From Talpa occidentalis (taxonomy: Eukaryota; Chordata; Mammalia; Eulipotyphla; Talpidae), in assembly GCF_014898055.3 (NCBI RefSeq), contig NW_023601433.1:21441641-21505640 (forward strand): a stretch of DNA of 64,000 bases, given 5' to 3'. Below the pieces are notes generated by a model. It was not told where the DNA came from, made no database searches, and saw only the letters and a list, made by a program, of their open reading frames with translations. The position numbers were made by a program, and so were the translations under genes. This document shows, piece after piece, positions 56,870 through 64,000 of this stretch (the stretch's first letter is position 1; each line of letters begins with the position of its first letter).

Positions 56870-57685
56870 CTTTTAATTAGTTGAAGTCTGTAAGCTTTAG
56901 GTCATAACAAGATGGTGCATAACAAGATGGTCATAACAAGTTGTGCTATGATCATGAGAGCTTCGTCCAGCTCAGACTTGAGGCACAAACTATGATGTTT
57001 GAATTACAAAAAGGGTCATTGTTTTACAGAGCTGGGCTGCCACTGACATGAGTGTGCCATGTCATACCCCAGTAGATGGGACAGATCAGTGATGACTTGT
57101 GTGAGCCACAGAAGCTCTGCTGCTCCTGCCCCCTGTCAATCTCTGTCATGGCACCCCACGAGGAAGGCCATTCTGGCTAGTCCAGTTGACCTAGGAAGGC
57201 TGCCCCATTGCAAAACCATTGCAATCTCTACCTGCCAACATTCTGAGCTCTTCCCACCACCCCTCTATACCCAGGTCTCAGCTTATGGTGTCTCATCCAA
57301 ACAACAGGTGAGTTTTACCAAATGTTTGTTACTGCATAGCAAGGCTCACAGCTTGTTTCAGCTTATATTCTCTGTGCTTGTCAGCTGCCATTGACCTCCT
57401 CAAATAACAGTTGTCACATTTTAGGTCCTGTCTCTTGTACCTGCCACCTCAGTACCAATTATTGGCCTGATGGGGTCAGACTGAATGTGATCTTAAGTCA
57501 GAGCAACAGTGGTTTAAACAAGAGTAAAGTTATACTTTGCTCAAAAGAGAATCTGGAGGTACCAGCCCAGGTCTGAGAAGGTGGTCAGGTGCCTGAGCCC
57601 CCACTATCTGTTGTCTGTCACTCCGCCTGGCATCCTAGTCTAACACGGCTGCTGACCATGAGACAAGTGTCCTTGAGAAAGGTTC
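56870..57685. other. Intergenic, nothing recognised
   Basis: Contains three imperfect copies of GGTCATAACAAGATGGT-like sequence near 56898-56942. No gene or named repeat recognised. Confidence 0.4.
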
Positions 57686-57694
57686 CCTGGACAT

Positions 57695-57970
57695 CAGGGG
57701 TAAAAATAATAAAAAAACACACCACAGCAAAACAAAAACAAACAGACAGTTATAAACCAGAGACATCCTGCAGGGGAAGAGGGGGAGAGGGATCAGAGGG
57801 AGGGAAGGAGGGAGGAGCACAGGGGACTGAGGTGATGGTGTACAGGTGCATTGGTGAAGGAAACTCTATGGGGGGCTATACCTGAGGGAGTAGGGGGAAG
57901 CAAACATTGTTTATAAATGAACAATGTTTTAAAATATATAGAAATAAAAAATAAAACTAAAAAAGAAAAA
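57695..57970 (+). mobile_element. Old L1 3' UTR
   Basis: GACAGTTATAAACCAGAGACATC, purine-rich GGAAGAGGGGGAGAGGG, GTGATGGTGTACAGGTGC and an A-rich tail with AATAAAAAATAAAAC match the L1 3' end on the plus strand. Confidence 0.75.
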
Positions 57971-57974
57971 AACA

Positions 57975-58601
57975 GAAAGTTTCCCTGGTAGCCCCAGACA
58001 ATGCTCCTGCTCACGTCTCATTGTATGGAACGGAGCCCTGTGGCCACACCCGGCTGCAGGGGCGGGGACATGTCTTAATCTGAGGAGCAGTGTGATGAGC
58101 TGCACAATGGGCTGGTGACTGAGGAAGAAGAGACTAGATATTGAGAAGCAGCTGGCTCTGTCTAGGGAGTGACCTAGCTCTGCTAAGATGGCCATACTCT
58201 CGGTGCTGTGTCTGTCAGTACATATACTGCTGCAGACCTGGCTGCGTATTGCCACAGCCTGAAAACCCTTCTCTCTTCACCTTCTGGGCCAGGGCCCCCC
58301 AGACATACATTTGACTTGAAGTCATATAGGTCTGCTAACTCTTATAGAAACAGTTCCTCCTAGAATAACAAATGTGTTGCTATAGCCAAACAGAAGATGC
58401 TGATGGGGCTCTGGGCAGGCCTGCACTTCAGCCCTGCTCCTTCCTGCGCACTTCCCATCACCCCCACACAACTTGGACTCTCTGGGGCCTTGTTTGGATC
58501 AGCTATTCTAGTCCAGGTTCCTATTCTGCTGATGAGAACGCTGAGGACCAGGTTAGCTATAACCTGGACAGAGCTGGCCGCAGGCTTGTTCATTCCTCAC
58601 T

Positions 58602-58636
<35 letters not shown>

Positions 58637-61225
58637 TGTGTGTGTGTGTGTGTGTGCGTGTGTGTGTGTGTGTGTAGTGTCAAAGCTAATGGGCTTACTG
58701 GGGGGGAGAGTATGGGAGTGAGGGGAGCAGAAGTCTGAGCTGGACGAAGCTCTAATGATCTGCTGACACAGAGGTTGTCAGTACACCGCCGCACCTGGGA
58801 GACCTTTCTGTGTCTTTAACTGATGGGGGTGTGGGAGCTGGGGTCATGCTGAATTGACCTGACTCTTGACTTTTTTTTTTCTGCTAGTGAGGAGAGCAGA
58901 TTTCTAATCCTTCTGATAGACTTAGAGGCATAGGTTAGGGCTGTGCTTTAATCTGCAATGGGGCGAGAGAGGGGCAGGCTAACTGGCATCACAATCCTCT
59001 CTGGGAGCGAACTTTCTGTTCAGGAAAGCATGACGGTAAGTGGCCGTGGTGCGAGGAGCGCCGCAGGCTCTGAGTTAACCGCAAGGCTGCTCCAGGGCCT
59101 GTCAGCGCTCCCTGAGTACTCCTGGGTCCTGGCTCCTTACTTGCTGCTTCTGCCCATTGCCTGTTTCCTCTGCTCAGGAGTTACATTCACCTTTGAGTTG
59201 CTCATGGCCTCCTTCGCCATCATGACCTTTTGATTTTACTTCCTTTGCTTACTGCTGCTTTTCCAAGCATTTCTTAATTCCGATTCCTGAGAAAGGTGAT
59301 TGGATGAAAGCAGCTCCTCGGGTCATGGGCTGAAGGCCAGCCCGAAGAACTGCTGTCACAGGGGGTGCCCGTGGGTCCTCTGGCCCGCAGCGGGGGAGGG
59401 ACCAACGGGAACACCCATCTTCCTCAGGGCGGCTTCCCGAGCAAAGGTTACAGGCAGGGCTGCAGCCATCCGGAGAGCGAACGTCCCCGTGACTGTTATT
59501 TTTAGCATCTGACCACGCTGAATCTGGCATTCTATTATCCCGAATTCAATTGTTTAGGAAATTGCTAGACTTCTTGTGTGCAGTCATATAGTAAAATCCT
59601 CCCCTGCACATTTTTCTGATCATTGACTTCATCAGAAAGTGCTTTCTAAGCATCTGATAGCATGTGGTGTCCAAGTAGTTGTTCTGCAGAAAGAATTAAG
59701 GCCTTTGGTGTGTCTGAGTGCAGGCTGTCTGGAGAATGCTGATCAGAGAAGACGCCCTCCTCGTTGCCAGGCCCTAATTAATTCACTGGTTGCTTTTATA
59801 AAGCAGGAGCCAAAAAACTCAGAAATATATGACAGGCATTAGGCAAAAGAATTTTCCCAAGGTCTCTTTTCTTTTCAATTCAAGATAGGTTTGAGTAACA
59901 ATCAGATATTAGCTAAAACAGCTGCCAAGCTCTTTGTAAGTACAACAGGTCAGGTTCTCAAATAAGGTCGTTTCATTCAAAGCTGTTTACTTAAAGCGTT
60001 GGTTAAAAAAAAAATCAACTTCCTGCTGGGGCCACTTTCTGCATGGAGTGTGCACACTGTGTGGGTTTTCTCTTGGTACTCTGGTTTCCACCCACACCCC
60101 AAAGGGTGCACATTAGGATCACTCTGGTATCTCAGCTGTCCCAGTTGAGTGGGGGTGGGTGTGATACACCCTGCGAGGGAAGGGTGTCTGTTGGGATTGC
60201 TTTCTGCCCTGGGCCCTGAGCTGCCAGGATGGGCTCTGGCTACCCGTGACCCTGAACTGGTATTGTTACAGGACAGGGAGAGGGGTATCCCCAAACCCCC
60301 AAACCTGCCACTCTAAATAAGTTCTGCCATCTGCCATATCAAAATAAAACATACTCTAGTGCATAAGAACTTCAATGGAAAAGAACTTCAATACAATTAT
60401 TGTGCAACAAAGAAAAGACAAAGAATGTAGTTTTCAAATCCAGCACCCAAATTTACCCATCCCCTCATGGGTAAACGCCCAGCCAAACAGGGTTGGTCCA
60501 AAGCAGAGCCCCTGAGACCTGAGAGCCTGCCACACATCTAAAGCACCTTCTAGCAGGGACCCATAGAAAAAGAAAAAGGTCAGAAATAGCCAGGCAAGTC
60601 TGGGAAGAAAAGAGTAAAATCAAAATCAAGATCAGCATTGCCACTGTTAACCTCACCACAGGTCTCTCACCCACATCTGTTTCAACCAGTCCAGGACCAA
60701 GAAGCAAGTGCAACTTCTTCATGTGTTTCTGTGCTCCATGGGCCTCCTCCAGGTCTCCTTTTGGCTCTCCACCCTGCTTCCTTCTTCTCCTTCCTTCTCC
60801 AGTTCCCTTCTCTCTGCTCAGCTCTATCCTCCCTTGGTGGAGTAAGAAACATTTTTCTGAGGACCAACCCCTTATACAATAAGTTGGCTAGAAATGAATT
60901 AGCAAATACAAATTATTGTTTAGTATCAGAAGTGTTTTGGATGCTTATTTAGAAGTTTTTGTGACAGAAAAAAATGCTACAGGAACTTAACTCTTGTTTA
61001 TATAAATTAGTCTATGGTAAAATTAGTTTCATTCTATGTTGTTTTGCTTCAAGTTGAAGTTTCTATGACCCTTTGATGCCTTTAAGCCAGGACTTACTGT
61101 AAGTGTGCTTTCTTTTGACTCAAACACCTAAATGTGCTCCCTGTTGGAGGAAGGAGCTAACCACGGGGTAGTTCGGGCTTTAATTCTGAGGGCATCACAT
61201 GATCACTGCTTCAAGTGGTGGCCAC
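57975..61225. other. Intergenic with one microsatellite; no gene recognised
   Basis: Frames such as 58958-59233 (with a short hydrophobic stretch) lack family features and splice context. 59640-59830 is CpG-poor, AT-rich and looks unique. No retroelement was recognised. Confidence 0.4.
58602..58676. repeat. (TC)n(TG)n microsatellite
   Basis: About 16 TC units followed by about 20 TG units with one GC interruption. Confidence 0.98.
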
Positions 61226-61229
61226 TTTC

Positions 61230-61600
61230 TACGTGGTCTGTTTCACTGTTGAGTTCGAGGATTCTTTACATATTCTAGTCACTAACTGCTTGTCAGATGT
61301 ATAGCTTACAAATATGTCTCCCATGCTGTAGCTTGTCTATCTTCATAACGGAATCTTTCATGGGGAAAGGTTTTTAATTTTGAAGAAAAAATTTTAAAAT
61401 TCATTAATTTTTCCTTGTACAGATCATGCTTATAGAGCCAAGGGTAAGATTCTTTACCTAAGACCTAGAGCCCAGAAACCTGAGTATTTTCTATTTTTTT
61501 CTAAAATTTTTACAGTCTTACATTTAAGTCTGTAACCTACTGAGTAGATTTTTGCACAAGGTATGAAACATAGGTCAAGATTAATTTTTTTTTTTGCTTA
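61230..61600 (-). mobile_element. Ancient L1 ORF2 fragment
   Basis: ATTCTTTACATATTCTAGTCAC, GCTTGTCAGATGTATAG, AGGTTTTTAATTTTGA and TCTTACATTTAAGTCTGTAACC follow the order of an old L1M ORF2 on the minus strand. Confidence 0.75.
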
Positions 61601-61759
61601 CAATTGAAATGTTGCCAAGAAAGCGCATTATTCCTGCTGGCTGGCCGCCATGTTTGAAGTTTTGTCTTAAGTTTTTTACCTTGGTCTGATTGGAGCCACA
61701 GGCCAGGGAGGTGATCCCACTTATAGCCTGTGGGGGAGACATCAGCTTGTGCAAATGTG

Positions 61760-61895
61760 ACCTTAACTACTCTTCACAACCCTGTGAGCAATGTGCCACT
61801 ACCCTCATTTCATACATGAGCAAGTCGAGGCTCTGAGCTCAGTCACCCCAGGTATGTAAAGATGTAGCTACCAGGATTCGAGTTTGAATGTGACC
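61760..61895 (-). mobile_element. MIR SINE relic
   Basis: TCACAACCCTGTGAGCAATG, ACCCTCATTTCATACATGAGC and GGATTCGAGTTTGAATGTGACC match the MIR reverse complement. Confidence 0.75.
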
Positions 61896-61976
61896 TGGGC
61901 TCCTGTCTCCTTCCATTCTTTCTCATTTTATTCTTTCTGTTCATTAGTTATTTAGCCATGACTTTTTTTTCTTTAA

Positions 61977-62575
61977 GAAGGATCGGATATTGTCTCTTTT
62001 GCTGTGCAGAAGCTCTTTAATTTGATGTAGTCCCAGCTGTTTATCTTTGCCTTCACTATCACTGCTTTGCGTGATATGTCTGTAAAGATGTTTTTGAGGT
62101 GCATATCATGTAGTGTTTTGCCTATATTTCCTTCTATATATTTTATGGTTTCAGGTCTTATGTCTAGTTCTTTAATCCATTTTAGTTGGAATTTGCAGCA
62201 ACATGCACGGAGCTGGAAGGGATCATGCTCAGCGAAATAAGCCAAGAAAGAAAAAGAAAAATACTGGATGGTCTCACTCATAGCAGGTATTTAGAAAACC
62301 TAAATAAGAAACCAGGAAAAAGACTAATCATAATAAAGTAAAAATCAAAATCAACAAGCAACTATAAACCAGAGACACAGTATGGGGGCGGAGGGGAGAG
62401 AAGGGAGTAGGATCAAAACAAGGGTGGTGGGAATCTTATGGGCATTATAACCAAGATGAAAATGCATACATTGTGCAAAAATGAAAAATGATATAAGAAT
62501 TATATAAAATAAAATAATTAAATAAATAGATAAAAAATAAAATACACACACACACAAAATGAAAAAAAAAAAGGA
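61977..62575 (+). mobile_element. Young L1 3' end with 5' inversion (twin priming)
   Basis: 61977-62187 is ORF2 on the minus strand ([18 protein letters not shown]...[11 protein letters not shown]), very close to copies A and B. At 62188 it flips to plus with the end of ORF2 (ATTTGCAGCAACATGCACGG) and a 3' UTR ending near 62575. The flanks AAGAAGGATCGGATA and AAAAAGGATTGGAAA are similar, consistent with a target duplication. Confidence 0.88.
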
Positions 62576-62579
62576 TTGG

Positions 62580-63835
62580 AAATGGCTTGGAAATAAAAAT
62601 GGCTACCTTAAATTCAATTTATTTTCTTCCCCACCCACACCCCCTAGATCAGGAAAAAGGAAATGGGTCCTATGGCTGTCACCCCATCAGCATCTCCTCT
62701 CCCTTTCCCTTTACCTCTCAGTGGCTTTGTCTGTCACCCCCTCCAGATTTATATGCACGATATATTTGTTAGTGCTGGCTGCCAGGCACTGTGTGGGTGC
62801 TTTGACAATATTCTTCATCCAATCTGATTAGATTAGGTTAGATGTGGAGAATCATTACTGAGATACAAGCAATATCTAATGTTATCTTCAGCTCTCTTTT
62901 TAAAGATATTAAAATCCTCATATACTTAGTTTGCTGCTGTAGGGAAAGGGGTATGGATTGTACATACCCAATGTGTCCTAGACTTCGAGAAGCACCCCCC
63001 ACCCAGCTCTCTCTCCATCTTCTAAGTGGTTTCTTTCCCACTCCCCTCATTTTGCTGCCTTCATGTGTCTTTTTCTTCTCTCTTTCCCCCTCTCTCTTCT
63101 GAACACAACTTTAATTTTCTGGTCACCTTATATATAGTTTAAAATCCAATTCTTATACATTTGGGCATTCCTAATTTCTGTCCAAATCCAAGCCAGAATC
63201 AGTGAAGTGAAATATGACCCCTCCCTCCAAAATGTTATATGTCCTTTCAATTAATGATCGGCTTTTCCTTCTTAAAACACTTCAAAGTAACTTCTGCAAG
63301 ACTCTTGTAAGGGAGTTTTTGCCAGCCTTACTTTGCAGATGGGAAAAAAAAAAAAAAACAAACCAAGAACCACAGGCCCTTTATCCAAGGCAATATGGAG
63401 AAAGATATAGCTGAGAAGCAAGTGCTGACACCCATGGATTCTCCTTCGACATCTTCCCAGTAGAGAAGACTTTGTGAGAACATGTACAACGTGCACAACC
63501 GTGGGTTCATGTTCCCTGAAGTCTAGCCATTCTGAACTGTATCTCCTAAAACTGTGTTCCGTGAAACATTCCCTCCATGTTAACAGTGAAGAAGGGTTCC
63601 ACATTTGTAAGTGTCTAAGAAATTCTGGCTTAGTGAAGTTAAATATATCTCCTTTCTACAGAGCTTCTCATATATTTAATCTGCAGATTTGTGTTGAGAA
63701 TCTGCCTGAGGAGTTTCACAGAGTGCTGTGCTTCTCCACTGGAGAACTCACATTCCACCCCACTTAGCATCTCCAGAATGTTCTGTGTAACAAAGCTTAG
63801 AGGAATGCTTATCTATTAACACTCCTCTCCTTTTA
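62580..63835. other. Intergenic, nothing firmly recognised
   Basis: 62760-62830 (GCTGCCAGGCACTGTGTGG) resembles an L2 or MIR end. No exon recognised. Confidence 0.4.
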
Positions 63836-63839
63836 AAAC

Positions 63840-64000
63840 TTATATTGCTTTTTATTGAAATAACATTGGTTTATAACACTGTAAATCTGTTGGAGGTATA
63901 TGTCCATACCTCTTCAGATGTTTGTCACCAAACCACACACACTACCATAATCTCCACCATGTTTCATTGGGTCCCCTACCCCCATTGCTCTGCTCTCCTT
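63840..64000 (-). mobile_element. Ancient L1 3' end, cut by the window edge
   Basis: TTTTATTGAAATAACATTGG, TTATAACACTGTAAATC and TTTGTCACCAAACCACACAC resemble an old L1 3' UTR on the minus strand. Confidence 0.65.

Noticed and set aside
58958..59233. 91-codon frame with a hydrophobic C-terminal stretch
   Set aside because: A short hydrophobic run alone is not evidence of a membrane protein; no family, start context or exon structure.

Overview
This window is repeat-dominated nuclear DNA from a placental mammal. The evidence is two young LINE-1 (L1) elements whose ORF2 aligns codon for codon with known mammalian L1 ORF2, about thirteen tRNA-derived SINEs, endogenous retrovirus (ERV) LTRs, MIR and old L1 relics, and two CpG islands. 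The SINE has Pol III A and B boxes and ends in AATAAATCTTT plus poly(A), the layout of a 'T+' SINE. Its body is not the Ves, CAN, ERE or CHR type I remember. The best guess from memory is a horseshoe-bat-type (Rhin-like) laurasiatherian genome; this is inference, not proof. I see no complete cellular protein-coding gene.

Layout. 1-3893: the 3' two thirds of a young L1 whose ORF2 is broken by frameshifts. 3894-8690: two SINEs in sequence I cannot otherwise name. 8700-12840: a minus-strand retroviral block, made of a solo LTR split at its edge by a SINE, another LTR, a polypurine tract and an integrase remnant. 12956-13950: a candidate first exon of an ANKRD26/ANKRD7/POTE-family ankyrin gene (minus strand) beside a CpG island. 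16610-17665: a second, very GC-rich CpG island with no recognisable gene. 17830-18990: L1 fragments, one with a 5' inversion. 20295-22048: three SINEs. 27556-31077: a cluster of one LTR family, comprising two solo LTRs and one short complete provirus. 32-40 kb: SINEs, MIR and old L1. 41015-47891: a full-length L1 with intact ORF1, broken ORF2, a repeat-containing 5' UTR and a likely 3' transduction. 48-64 kb: old L1 and MIR relics, microsatellites and a 100-bp assembly gap at 56759-56858.

Most notable is the 2.06-kb provirus at 29017-31077. It has TG...CA LTRs that are identical over every aligned base except one 17-bp indel, a 5-bp GAGAA target duplication, a primer-binding site matching the 3' end of tRNA-Ser, a four-copy 23-bp leader repeat, a polypurine tract, and an internal region of about 1.2 kb without a recognisable gene. 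It looks like a very recent, non-autonomous, MaLR-like retroelement. Related solo LTRs at 8979, 27556 and 28117 also carry 5-bp duplications.

The elements interact as layers. L1 machinery (now defective in both large copies here) is the expected source of the SINE insertions and their poly(A) tails and target duplications. The full-length L1 itself landed at the tail of an older SINE. A SINE cut the edge of a solo LTR, and a retroviral remnant lies just inside the putative first intron of the ankyrin-family exon.
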